From contig NZ_JBBLZC010000001.1 in NCBI RefSeq assembly GCF_037908215.1, forward strand, positions 62,001 to 126,000: a stretch of DNA of 64,000 bases. Direction: 5' to 3'. The notes under the pieces were generated by a model. It saw nothing but the letters and a program-made list of their open reading frames with translations, was not told the origin of the DNA and made no database searches. Shown piece by piece: positions 26,495 to 34,955 of this stretch. The first letter of the stretch is position 1, and each line of letters starts with the position of its first letter. The translations under genes and the position numbers were made by a program. The DNA comes from Benzoatithermus flavus (GTDB taxonomy: Bacteria; Pseudomonadota; Alphaproteobacteria; Geminicoccales; Geminicoccaceae).

Positions 26495-27555
26495 GCCAGC
26501 GCGAGATCGCGATCATCGGCGACCGCTTCATGCTGCCGGACGCCTTCACGGCTGCCCTCGAGCCCGTGCTGGATGCGGACTGGCGCGTGCGGACCCTGGA
26601 ACTGCCCTGGCCCGACGAGCCCATGCACCACGGCTATGTCGGTACGGACGGCAGGCCCCCGGCCCCCGGCCTCGAGGGCCTCAAGGAGTACATGGGCGAG
26701 CCCGACGCCATCGCCGAGTTCATCGGCGACGCGGAGGTGCTCGTGAACCATCTCGCCCCCGTCACCGGGCCGATGCTGGACCGGCTGCCGAGGCTGAAGC
26801 TGATCGCGGTGAGCCGCGGCGGCCCGGTCAACATCGACATGAATGCCGCAAGAGAGCGCGGCGTTCTCGTCGTCAACACGCCCGGCCGCAACGCCTCGGC
26901 CGTGGCCGAGTTCACGATCGGCGCCATCCTGGCCGAGACCCGGCTGATCCGCGCCGGCCACGAGGCGCTGCGCCAGGGTATCTGGCGCGGCGATCTCTAC
27001 CGGGCGGATCTCACCGGCACCGAGCTTTCCGAGCTCACCGTGGGCCTGATCGGCTACGGCCATATCGGCACGCGCGTCGTGAAGCTCCTGAAACCCTTCG
27101 GCTGCCGCATTCTGGTCAACGACCCCTACAAGGAGCTCGATCCCGCCGACGCCGCCGATGGTGTGGTGATGACCGACCTCGACACGCTCCTCGCCCGCTC
27201 CGACGTCGTGAGCCTCCATGCGCGCGTCACCGAGGAGACCAAGGGCTTCCTCGCCGCCCCGCAGTTCGCCCGCATGAAGCGGGGGGCCTATTTCATCAAC
27301 ACCGCACGCGGGCCGATGGTGAACTACCAGGACCTCTACGAGGCCCTGAAGAGCCGGCACGTCCGCGGCGCCATGCTCGAGACCTTCTGGCAGGAGCCGC
27401 CGCCACCCGATGCGCCGCTACTGAAGCTCGACAACGTGACGCTTACCCCTCACATCGCCGGCGCATCCACCACCACCGTCCGCATCGCCGCGCGCATGGC
27501 GGCCGAGGAGGTGCGGCGCTGGCTTTCAGGCGAGCCGCCGCTCAATCCCTGCTGA
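26491..27555 (+). CDS. D-2-hydroxyacid dehydrogenase, PGDH-like
   Basis: This 354-residue NAD-dependent oxidoreductase has the Rossmann motif VGLIGYGHIGTRVV and the catalytic set Arg (INTARGPMV), Glu (FWQEPPPP) and His (LTPHIAGAS). The helix before the glutamate reads AMLETFW where most relatives have LDVF. An N-terminal lid (residues 1-95) is unusual and contains MHHGYVGTDG. Within a polyol operon it could oxidise a hydroxyacid side product such as an erythronate or threonate derivative, or reduce a ketoacid; that is inference. The start overlaps the kinase stop by 4 bp and glpD-like follows after 22 bp. Confidence 0.85.
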   Translation: MSQREIAIIGDRFMLPDAFTAALEPVLDADWRVRTLELPWPDEPMHHGYVGTDGRPPAPGLEGLKEYMGEPDAIAEFIGDAEVLVNHLAPVTGPMLDRLPRLKLIAVSRGGPVNIDMNAARERGVLVVNTPGRNASAVAEFTIGAILAETRLIRAGHEALRQGIWRGDLYRADLTGTELSELTVGLIGYGHIGTRVVKLLKPFGCRILVNDPYKELDPADAADGVVMTDLDTLLARSDVVSLHARVTEETKGFLAAPQFARMKRGAYFINTARGPMVNYQDLYEALKSRHVRGAMLETFWQEPPPPDAPLLKLDNVTLTPHIAGASTTTVRIAARMAAEEVRRWLSGEPPLNPC

Positions 27556-27577
27556 CGGCAGCCCAGCGGAGCCCCGC

Positions 27578-29107
27578 ATGGACCAGTTCGACCTCGTCGT
27601 GATCGGCGGCGGCGCCAATGGCGCCGGCATCGCCCGGGATGCCGCCGGCCGCGGTCTTCGCGTCCTCTTGTGCGAGAAGGACGATCTCGCGCAGGGCACC
27701 TCCTCGCGCAGCGGCAAGCTCGTCCACGGCGGCCTGCGCTACCTCGAATATTACGAGTTCCGCCTCGTGCGCGAGGCCCTGATCGAGCGCGAGGTCCTGC
27801 TCCGCGCCGCCCCGCACATCATCTGGCCCATGCGCTTCGTCCTGCCGCACGTGCCGGAGATGCGCCCGGCCTGGCTCGTGCGGCTCGGCCTCTTCCTCTA
27901 CGACCATCTGGGTGGCCGGCAGCTCCTGCCACCGACCCGTACCATCGACCTCGGGCGCGAGCCCGAAGGCAAGCCGCTCAAGCCGCAATACCACAAGGCG
28001 TTCGAGTATTCCGACTGCTGGGTCGACGATGCGCGGCTCGTGGTCCTGAACGCGCTCGATGCGAAAGCGCGCGGGGCCGAGATCCTGACCCGCACCGCCG
28101 CCGTCGGCGCCCGGCGCGATGGGAACCTGTGGCAGGTCGAGCTCGAGGACCGGCGCGACGGCCGTCGCCGCCACGTCCGTGCCCGCGCCGTCGTGAACGC
28201 CGCCGGCCCCTGGGTCGAGGAGGTGCTGGGCCGGGTCGAGGGGGCGAGGAGCACCCGCCGCATCCGCCTGGTCAAGGGGAGCCATCTCGTCACCCGGAAA
28301 TTCTGGGAAGGCAGCCACGCTTATCTCCTCCAGAACACCGACAAGCGTGTGATCTTCGTGAACCCCTACGAGGGCGATCTGGCCTTGATCGGCACGACCG
28401 ACATCCCGGTCGAGGGCCGGCCCGAGGACGCCCTGATGGAGGAGAAGGAGATCGCCTATCTCCTGGACGTCCTCGCCCGCTACTTCGAGCGGCCGCCCGG
28501 CCGCGCGGATATCGTCCACGTCTTCAGCGGAGTCCGCCCACTCTACGACGATGCGGCCGAGAACCCCTCGGCCGTCACCCGCGACTATGTCTTCGACGTC
28601 GAGCCGAGAGCGCCCGAAACCGGCCAGGCTCCGATTCTCTCGGTCTTCGGTGGCAAAATCACGACCTATCGCAAGCTCGCCGAGCACGCGCTCGACAAGC
28701 TCGCCCCGTTCTTCCCCGGCATGGGCCGGGCCTGGACGGCGGATGCCGCGATGCCGGGCGGCGACATCGAGAATGCCGACTTCGAGGGCTGGCTGAAGCG
28801 GTTCCACGCCGCCCATCCCTGGCTGCCAGCAGCTCTCGCCCGCCATTACGGCCGGCTCTACGGCACGCGCGCCGAAGCCCTCCTCGCTGACGCGCGCCGC
28901 CTTACCGACCTCGGCCGGCATTTCGGCGGCACGCTCTACGAACGCGAGGCACATTGGCTCATGGCCGAGGAATGGGCCGAGACCGCCGAGGACATCCTCG
29001 AGCGCCGCACCAAGCACGGGCTGCACCTGACGGCGGAGGAGAGAGCCGCGTTCGCCGCCTGGCTCGAAGCACAGCAGGCGAAGGCCCCGGCCCGCCGCAC
29101 GGCCTGA
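27578..29107 (+). CDS. FAD-dependent GlpD/EryB-like polyol-phosphate dehydrogenase
   Basis: The 509-residue flavoprotein oxidises a polyol phosphate and passes electrons to quinone at the membrane. It starts with the FAD-binding DLVVIGGGANGAGIARDAAG, then the GlpD patterns GTSSRSGKLVHGGLRYLEYYEF and IIWPMRFVLP. FNPYEGDLALIGTTDIP-type and SVFGGKITTYRKLAEHAL segments complete the family. Length and motifs fit both glycerol-3-phosphate dehydrogenase GlpD and erythritol-phosphate dehydrogenase EryB. The EryA-like kinase two genes upstream favours an EryB-type role on the phosphorylated polyol. Confidence 0.9.
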   Translation: MDQFDLVVIGGGANGAGIARDAAGRGLRVLLCEKDDLAQGTSSRSGKLVHGGLRYLEYYEFRLVREALIEREVLLRAAPHIIWPMRFVLPHVPEMRPAWLVRLGLFLYDHLGGRQLLPPTRTIDLGREPEGKPLKPQYHKAFEYSDCWVDDARLVVLNALDAKARGAEILTRTAAVGARRDGNLWQVELEDRRDGRRRHVRARAVVNAAGPWVEEVLGRVEGARSTRRIRLVKGSHLVTRKFWEGSHAYLLQNTDKRVIFVNPYEGDLALIGTTDIPVEGRPEDALMEEKEIAYLLDVLARYFERPPGRADIVHVFSGVRPLYDDAAENPSAVTRDYVFDVEPRAPETGQAPILSVFGGKITTYRKLAEHALDKLAPFFPGMGRAWTADAAMPGGDIENADFEGWLKRFHAAHPWLPAALARHYGRLYGTRAEALLADARRLTDLGRHFGGTLYEREAHWLMAEEWAETAEDILERRTKHGLHLTAEERAAFAAWLEAQQAKAPARRTA

Positions 29108-29120
29108 GAGGGACGATCCC

Positions 29121-30407
29121 ATGGCCGCAACCGAGCCGCTCCACCTCGGAATCGACGTCGGCACCTCGGGTGTCCGCGGCATCGCCATCGACGATACGGG
29201 CGCCATCCGTGCCCAGGCCAGCCGGCCCATGCCGGCCCCTGCGAGCGAGGGCGGCGGGATCACGCAGGATCCTGCGGTCTGGTGGCAGGCGGTCGCGGCC
29301 GTGCTGGACGCCGTATCGGCAGAAGCCGGTCGCGGTCGCATCCGCAGCCTCGCCGTGGACGGCACCTCCGGCACGCTGCTTCTGGCCGACGCGGATGGCC
29401 GCCCGCTGGCGCCTGCCCGCATGTACAACGACGCCAGCGCCGCGCACCTGGCCCCACGCATCGAGGCGGTGGCCCCGCCCGAGAGCGGTGCCCATGGCGC
29501 CACCTCGCCACTGGCCCGCCTCCTCCTCCAGCAGCCGCTCCACCCCGAGGCCCGCTTCGCGCTGCATCAGGCCGACTGGATCGTCGGCCGGCTCACGGGC
29601 CGCTGGGGTGTGAGCGACGAGAACAACGCCCTGAAGCTCGGCTACGACCCCGTCGCACGCCGCTGGCCCGACTGGCTGGATGCGCTCGGTGTCCGCCGCG
29701 AGTTGCTGCCGGAGGTGGCGCCCCCCGGCACGCCGCTGGGGCCCGCGGCACCGGCGATCGCCGAGCGCTTCGCCCTGGCCCCGGACTGCCTGATCGTCGC
29801 CGGCACCACCGACGGCTGCGCCTCTTTCCTCGCCACCGGCGCCGGCCGGATCGGCGATGGTGTCACGGCACTCGGCTCGACGCTGACGCTGAAGCTCCTC
29901 TCCGATAATCCCGTGTTTTCCCCTGCTCACGGCGTCTACAGCCACCGCCTGGGTGATCGCTGGCTCGTCGGCGGCGCTTCCAACAGCGGCGGCAACGCGC
30001 TCTTGCGCTTCCTCACCGCCGAGCGCATGGCCGCGCTGACCCCGCAGCTCGCGCCCGACCGGCCCACCGGCTTCCATTGGCACCCGCTGCCGGGGAGAGG
30101 CGAGCGCTTTCCGGTCGCCGACCCTGCCATGACCTTCATGCCGGAGCCGCTGCCCGACGACGATCTCCGCCTGTTCCAGGGCCTCCTCGAAGGCATCGCC
30201 GAGGTCGAGGCGCGCGCCTACGCCCTGCTCCGCGAGCTCGGCGGCCCGCCTCTGCGCTCGGTCCGGACCGTCGGCGGCGGTGCCGCCAATCCCGGCTGGA
30301 CCGCGATCCGCGCCCGCCTCCTCGGCGTGCCGATGCCGGCTCCAACGAGCCTCGAGGCCGCCTACGGCACGGCGCTTCTCGCCCGCCAAGGCCATCGCCA
30401 TGGCTGA
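29121..30407 (+). CDS. FGGY-family kinase, D-ribulokinase (SePSK/AtXK1)-like
   Basis: This second FGGY kinase has 428 residues, shorter than the first, the length of the cyanobacterial and plant D-ribulose kinases. It begins LGIDVGTSGVRGIAIDDTG and has VDGTSGTLLL, GTTDGCASFLATGAG, the phosphate-binding TALGSTLTLK and the interdomain GGASNSGGNA. These agree with that subgroup as I remember it. Its presence beside the EryA-like kinase means the operon phosphorylates two different compounds or the same backbone at two steps. It lies 13 bp after the glpD-like gene and overlaps the HAD gene by 8 bp. Confidence 0.85.
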   Translation: MAATEPLHLGIDVGTSGVRGIAIDDTGAIRAQASRPMPAPASEGGGITQDPAVWWQAVAAVLDAVSAEAGRGRIRSLAVDGTSGTLLLADADGRPLAPARMYNDASAAHLAPRIEAVAPPESGAHGATSPLARLLLQQPLHPEARFALHQADWIVGRLTGRWGVSDENNALKLGYDPVARRWPDWLDALGVRRELLPEVAPPGTPLGPAAPAIAERFALAPDCLIVAGTTDGCASFLATGAGRIGDGVTALGSTLTLKLLSDNPVFSPAHGVYSHRLGDRWLVGGASNSGGNALLRFLTAERMAALTPQLAPDRPTGFHWHPLPGRGERFPVADPAMTFMPEPLPDDDLRLFQGLLEGIAEVEARAYALLRELGGPPLRSVRTVGGGAANPGWTAIRARLLGVPMPAPTSLEAAYGTALLARQGHRHG

Positions 30408-31284
30408 GGTCCTGGAGAGCATCGAGCCTCTGCTCGACCGTTACGACGGCTTTCTCGTCGACCAGTTCGGGGTGCTCTACGACGGCGTGCAGGTCCTGCC
30501 GGGCGCCCGCGAGGCCCTGGTCCTCCTGCGCGAGCGCCGCAAGCGCGTCCTCATCCTCTCCAACTCCGGCCGGCGCGCCGCCGTGAACCGCGACCGGCTC
30601 GCCCGCCTCGGCCTCGAGCCCGAGCTCTACACCGCCCTCGTCAGCTCGGGCGAGGCGGCCTGGTGGGGGCTGATGCAGCGCACCGACGAGACCTTCGCCG
30701 ACCTCGGCCGGCGCTGCCTCTACTTCAGCCGCGGCCGCGACCTCTCGGCCCTGGAAGGGCTCGACTACCGCCTTGCCCCCGACGCCGACGAAGCCGACTT
30801 CGTCCTTCTCTCCGGCCTCGACCCCGACGAGGCTGCGCGCGAGCGCTGCCGGCGGCAGCTCGAGCGAGCACTTGCCCGCGGCCTGCCGCTGGTGTGTGCC
30901 AACCCCGACGTGGTGAGCCTCGAGGGCGAGCGCCGCGTCGACGGTCCCGGCGCCTTCGCCGCCCGCTACGCCGCAGCCGGCGGCGACGTGCGCTACGTCG
31001 GCAAGCCCTGGCCCGCCGTCTACCGCATGGCGCTCGCGATCCTGGAGCTGCCGCCCGACCGTCTCGTCGCCGTGGGCGATTCCCTCGACCACGACATCGC
31101 GGGTGCCGCCCCCTTCGGCATCGACGGTGCCCTGGTCCTGGGCGGCGTGCACGCCGCGCACTTCGCCGGCGCGGTGTCGGCAGCGGATCTCGATGCCCGG
31201 CTCGCTGCCTTGTGCCAGGGCCAACCCTTCCGGCCGCACTGGCTGCTCCGGGCGTTCCGTCCCTCTTCCGCGAGACAGGGCTGA
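30400..31284 (+). CDS. HAD-superfamily class IIA protein (TIGR01459-like)
   Basis: The 294-residue product is a NagD-like HAD protein with a large cap. The nucleophile aspartate is in FLVDQFGVLYDG; the second aspartate two residues later, the usual acid/base, is phenylalanine here. Motif II is ILSNSGRR, the lysine motif is VGKPWPAVY and motif IV is VGDSLDHDIAGA. Loss of the second aspartate makes ordinary phosphatase activity uncertain, though some relatives of this subgroup share such a change. A sugar-phosphate phosphatase or a regulatory role is possible. The aldolase gene follows after 5 bp. Confidence 0.85.
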   Translation: MAEVLESIEPLLDRYDGFLVDQFGVLYDGVQVLPGAREALVLLRERRKRVLILSNSGRRAAVNRDRLARLGLEPELYTALVSSGEAAWWGLMQRTDETFADLGRRCLYFSRGRDLSALEGLDYRLAPDADEADFVLLSGLDPDEAARERCRRQLERALARGLPLVCANPDVVSLEGERRVDGPGAFAARYAAAGGDVRYVGKPWPAVYRMALAILELPPDRLVAVGDSLDHDIAGAAPFGIDGALVLGGVHAAHFAGAVSAADLDARLAALCQGQPFRPHWLLRAFRPSSARQG

Positions 31285-31289
31285 GCACC

Positions 31290-32330
31290 ATGCGCCCGAC
31301 CGACCTCGAGGCTCTCGAGCGCTTCTCGGCCGCGATCGGCCGCGAGCCTGCGCAGGTTCAGGCCGCCGGCGGCAACACCTCGCTCAAGGCCGAAGGCATC
31401 CTCTGGGTCAAGGCCTCGGGCTTCTGGCTCGCCGATGCCGAAACACGCGACATCTTCGTCCCGGTGCGGCTCGATCGGATCCTGGGCGGCATCGCCCGCG
31501 ACCTCGCCGACCCGGTGAGTGCTGCCGTCGTTGGCGAGGCCAATCCTATGGGCCTGCGCCCTTCGATCGAGACCACGCTGCACGCGCTCCTGCCGCACCG
31601 TGTCGTCGTCCACACCCATTCCGTCCGCACGATAGCACTCGCGATCCGCGAGGATGCCGAAGCCCTGGTGGCGAGCCGCCTCCATGGCCTGCGCTGGGCG
31701 TTCATCCCCTACTGCAAGCCCGGCCTGCCCCTTACCCGGCGCACCGCCGAAGCCTTGCGGCAGCGGCCCGCCGACGTCCTGATCCTGGGCAATCACGGCC
31801 TCGTCGTGGGCGGCGATAGCCTCGGTGAGGCGGAATCTCTCCTCGAGGAAGTCGAGCGCCGCCTCGACGCCCCGGCCGAGCCAGCCGCTGCCGGCGACCT
31901 GACCGCTCTTGCCGCAGCCGCCGCAGGGCTGAACTTACGCCCGGTCCGGCACGAGCGGGCGCACGGGCTCGCGATGAACGAGCGCTGGGCGGCATGGTGC
32001 AGCCGGGGCTCGCTCTACCCCGACCACGTGATCTTCCTCGGCCCTGGTGCCGTGCTCCTGCCCGACACCGGCGAGGCCGGCCGTGTCGCCGTCGCTGCGG
32101 CGGCGCAGCGGGCCAGCAAGCTCTTCATCCTGCCCGGTGCGGGTGTCCTGGTGCCGACCGACACCACGCCCAGCGCCGACGAGCTGGCCTTGTGCCTCGC
32201 CCTCGTCATGGAGCGCGTGCCGGCCGACGCGAAGCTTCGCTACCTCACGGCCGAGGACGAGGCGGAGCTTCTGAGCTGGGACGCCGAGAAGTACCGCCAG
32301 GCGCTCGCGCAGGCGCGACAGGGTGGCTGA
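31290..32330 (+). CDS. Class II aldolase/adducin-family protein
   Basis: The 346-residue product has an aldolase fold like fuculose- and rhamnulose-phosphate aldolases. The phosphate-site loop is AAGGNTSLKAEG; the catalytic glutamate is likely Glu95 in RPSIETTLH; the zinc ligands are His108 and His110 in VVHTHSV and His169 in GNHGL. About 130 residues beyond the usual aldolase domain resemble the extended, RhaD-like bifunctional relatives without their dehydrogenase half. It would split a ketose phosphate to a triose phosphate and an aldehyde, or decarboxylate an oxo-tetronate phosphate. It is the last gene of the operon; 30 bp separates it from a convergent gene. Confidence 0.85.
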   Translation: MRPTDLEALERFSAAIGREPAQVQAAGGNTSLKAEGILWVKASGFWLADAETRDIFVPVRLDRILGGIARDLADPVSAAVVGEANPMGLRPSIETTLHALLPHRVVVHTHSVRTIALAIREDAEALVASRLHGLRWAFIPYCKPGLPLTRRTAEALRQRPADVLILGNHGLVVGGDSLGEAESLLEEVERRLDAPAEPAAAGDLTALAAAAAGLNLRPVRHERAHGLAMNERWAAWCSRGSLYPDHVIFLGPGAVLLPDTGEAGRVAVAAAAQRASKLFILPGAGVLVPTDTTPSADELALCLALVMERVPADAKLRYLTAEDEAELLSWDAEKYRQALAQARQGG

Positions 32331-32360
32331 GGCTGGTCTCCCCGGCGTCCGGCCGTCCGC

Positions 32361-33344
32361 TCAGCGCCCGACTCTCGCCTGTAGCTGCGGGGGGTAACGG
32401 TCCCCTTGCACCTGGATGTGGGCGAGAGCGTCACCGATGTCGCTAAGATCGTCGGGCGTCAGCTCGATCGCGGCCGCGCCGATGTTCTCCTCGAGGCGAT
32501 GCAGCTTCGTGGTGCCGGGGATCGGCACGATCCAGGACCTTTGCGCCAGGAGCCAGGCGAGGGCGATCTGCGCCGGCGTCGCCTGCTTTTGCCGCGCGAT
32601 CTCGCCGAGCAGATCGACCAGAGCCCGGTTCGCCTTGCGGGCCTCCGGCGTGAAGCGGGGAACGATGTTGCGGAAGTCGGTCTTGTCGAACGTCGTGTTC
32701 TCGTCGATGGCACCCGTGAGGAAGCCCTTGCCGAGCGGGCTGAAGGGAACGAAGCCGATCCCGAGCTCCTCGCACGTCGGCAGCACCTCCTTCTCGGGCT
32801 CCCGCCACCACAGCGAATACTCGCTCTGGAGCGCCGCGACCGGCTGGACCGCGTGGGCGCGGCGGATCGTCTGCACGCCGGCTTCCGACAGGCCGAAATG
32901 CCCGACCTTGCCCTCCCGGATCAGCTCCTTCACCGTACCGGCCACGTCCTCGATCGGCACGTCCGGGTCGACGCGGTGCTGGTAGAAGAGGTCGATACGG
33001 TCGGTCCCGAGCCGCTCGAGCGAGGCTTCTGCGACCTCGCGGATGCGCTCCGGCCGGCTGTCCAGGCCCGCCGTCGGGTCGCCGTTCTCGAAGCCGAACT
33101 TGGTGGCGATCACGACCTGATCGCGGAACGGCGCCACGGCTTCGCCCACGAGCTCCTCGTTGGTGAACGGACCATAGGCCTCGGCGGTGTCGAAGAAGGT
33201 GACGCCGCGCTCGAAGGCCGCGCGGATCAGCGCGATACCCTGCTGCCTGTCGACGGCCGGGCCGTAGCCGAAGCTGAGGCCCATGCAGCCGAGACCGATG
33301 GCCGAGACCTCCAGATCGCTGCGTCCAAGCTTGCGCTTCTGCAT
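32361..33344 (-). CDS. Aldo/keto reductase
   Basis: This 327-residue NADPH-dependent reductase starts MQKRKLGRSDLEVSAIGLGCMG. The tetrad is visible: Asp and Tyr in FFDTAEAYGP, Lys in IATKFGF and His in YQHRVD. The cofactor phosphate region IPGTTKLHRLEENIGA near the C-terminus is typical of AKR subfamily 13-like enzymes (YakC, plant and bacterial). It follows the cupin gene by 31 bp on the minus strand. Reduction of a reactive carbonyl is likely; the true substrate is not evident. Confidence 0.92.
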   Translation of the reverse strand: MQKRKLGRSDLEVSAIGLGCMGLSFGYGPAVDRQQGIALIRAAFERGVTFFDTAEAYGPFTNEELVGEAVAPFRDQVVIATKFGFENGDPTAGLDSRPERIREVAEASLERLGTDRIDLFYQHRVDPDVPIEDVAGTVKELIREGKVGHFGLSEAGVQTIRRAHAVQPVAALQSEYSLWWREPEKEVLPTCEELGIGFVPFSPLGKGFLTGAIDENTTFDKTDFRNIVPRFTPEARKANRALVDLLGEIARQKQATPAQIALAWLLAQRSWIVPIPGTTKLHRLEENIGAAAIELTPDDLSDIGDALAHIQVQGDRYPPQLQARVGR

Positions 33345-33375
33345 CGCTTTTCTTCCTTGTGCCGTCAGCAGGCAG

Positions 33376-33771
33376 TCAGGCCCGGTACTGCTCGTCGCTG
33401 ACGTGCTCCAGCCAGTCGACGGCCTTGCCGTCCTGCTTCTCCTGGATGGCGATATGCGTCATGGCCGTGGTCGCCGTGGCCCCGTGCCAGTGCTTCTCGC
33501 CGGGCGGAATCCAGACCACGTCACCCGGCCGGATCTCCTCGACCGGCCCGTCCTCCCGCTGCACCCAGCCACACCCGGCGGTGACGATCAGGGTCTGGCC
33601 GAGCGGATGGGTATGCCATGCCGTGCGGGCACCTGGCTCGAAGGTGACGCTGGCACCCGTCACGCGGCCCGGGTCGGGCGCCTCGAACAGCGGATCGATG
33701 CGCACGGCGCCGGTGAACCACTCCGCCGGTCCCTTGCCCGAAGGCCGGGAGCCGGCCCGCTTGATCTCCAT
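33376..33771 (-). CDS. Single-domain cupin
   Basis: The 131-residue product is one cupin barrel. Motif 1 reads WHTHPLGQTLIVTAGCG with two histidines and motif 2 reads PPGEKHWHGA with the third. These residues can hold a metal ion. The end DWLEHVSDEQYRA is shared with small cupins that are commonly found beside aldo/keto reductases, carboxymuconolactone decarboxylase-like proteins and LysR regulators, as here. Such proteins are uncharacterised or act in aldehyde or quinone handling. It is the first gene of the two-gene unit divergent from the LysR gene. Confidence 0.88.
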   Translation of the reverse strand: MEIKRAGSRPSGKGPAEWFTGAVRIDPLFEAPDPGRVTGASVTFEPGARTAWHTHPLGQTLIVTAGCGWVQREDGPVEEIRPGDVVWIPPGEKHWHGATATTAMTHIAIQEKQDGKAVDWLEHVSDEQYRA

Positions 33772-33802
33772 GGGCTTCCTCCTCCGAGAATCGGGGTTCC
33801 AG

Positions 33803-33863
33803 GTCGCCCTGCGCAGGACGACGCTGTGGCAGGCGGACAGTTAGGAGATGCGGCGCAGGGCGA
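33803..33863. promoter_or_regulatory. Candidate LysR binding sites in the divergent gap
   Basis: A 20-bp dyad at 33803-33822 reads GTCG-C-CCTGC/GCAGG-A-CGAC, with only one mismatched pair. Its right half, GCGCAGGACGA (33811-33821), recurs as GCGCAGGGCGA at 33853-33863, exactly 42 bp or four helical turns further on. A strong dyad plus a weaker half-site on the same DNA face is the layout LysR regulators use in divergent promoters. Confidence 0.5.
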
Positions 33864-33906
33864 TTAGGCCGTAAGGTGCGCATGAGCCTATGAGCCGGAT
33901 TCATGA

Positions 33907-34800
33907 ATGCCGCGAGAAAACCTCAACGACCTTCTCGCTTTCCTCGCCGTGGCACGGGAACACAGCTTCACCCGGGCCGCCGCCCAGCTCGGCGTGTCGC
34001 AGTCGGCGCTGAGTCACGCCATCCGCGGGCTCGAGGCACGGCTCGGGCTCCGGCTCCTAACCCGCACCACGCGCAGCGTCGCGCCGACCGAGGCGGGCGA
34101 ACGCCTGCTCCGTACCGTGGGACCTCGGTTCGAGGAGATCGAGGCCGAGCTCGTCGCGCTGAGCGCGCTGCGCGACAAGCCCACCGGCACGATCCGGATC
34201 ACGGCCGGCGAGCACGCGGCCGACACGATCCTATGGCCCGCTCTGGAAAAGCTTCTGCCGGACTACCCGGAGATCAAGGTGGAGATCGCCGTCGACAACG
34301 GCCTGACCGACATCGTCGCCGGGCGCTTCGATGCCGGGGTGCGCCTCGGCGAGCAGGTGGCGAAGGACATGATCGCCGTGCGCATCGGGCCGGACATGCG
34401 CATGGCGGTGGTCGGCGCACCTTCCTACTTCGCGCAGCGGCCGCCACCACGCACGCCGCAGGACCTGACCGCGCACGACTGCATCAATATCCGGCTGCCG
34501 ACCTATGGCGGGCTCTATGCCTGGGAGTTCGAGAAGGACGGGCGCCAGCTACGGGTGCGCGTCGAAGGACAGCTCGTGTTCAACAATACCGCGCTCAGGC
34601 TGAACGCGGCCCTGGCCGGGCTAGGTCTCGCCTACCTGCCCGAGGACCAGGTGCAGGCGCACCTCGCCGAGGGGCGGCTCGTCCGGGTGCTCGCCGACTG
34701 GTGTCCACCCTTCCCGGGCTATCACCTCTACTACCCCAGCCGCCGGCAACCCACGCCAGCTTTCGCCTTGCTGGTCGAGGCGCTCCGCCACCGGGCTTGA
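33907..34800 (+). CDS. LysR-family transcriptional regulator
   Basis: The 297-residue product has the N-terminal winged helix at about residues 5-62 (FLAVAREHSFTRAAAQLGVSQSALSHAI) and the effector domain after residue 90. RPPPRTPQDLTAHDCINIR and the NNTALRLNAALAGLGLAYLP stretch are like the large group that controls neighbouring aldo/keto reductase and alcohol dehydrogenase genes. It is divergent from the cupin and reductase genes, with candidate binding sites in the 135-bp gap, so it very probably controls them. Confidence 0.93.
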   Translation: MPRENLNDLLAFLAVAREHSFTRAAAQLGVSQSALSHAIRGLEARLGLRLLTRTTRSVAPTEAGERLLRTVGPRFEEIEAELVALSALRDKPTGTIRITAGEHAADTILWPALEKLLPDYPEIKVEIAVDNGLTDIVAGRFDAGVRLGEQVAKDMIAVRIGPDMRMAVVGAPSYFAQRPPPRTPQDLTAHDCINIRLPTYGGLYAWEFEKDGRQLRVRVEGQLVFNNTALRLNAALAGLGLAYLPEDQVQAHLAEGRLVRVLADWCPPFPGYHLYYPSRRQPTPAFALLVEALRHRA

Positions 34801-34847
34801 AAGTGGAGCGAACCCTTCCGGTGAGTCACGACAGATAGGAGATTGGT

Positions 34848-34911
34848 CTGTCCATTTCGGGGACAGCATACGAAATTAACTCATCTACCCTGCACCCACC
34901 CACCGCGGTGG
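34848..34911. terminator. Possible bidirectional terminator hairpins
   Basis: Between the convergent LysR and yejF-like genes there are two dyads: CTGTCC-7-GGACAG at 34848-34866 and the perfect palindrome CCACCGCGGTGG at 34900-34911. Neither is followed by a clear T-run, so intrinsic termination is weakly supported. Confidence 0.3.
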
Positions 34912-34955
34912 CGAGCCTATATCGCCATGAGTGCAGACGACGAGCAGGCTGCCCC

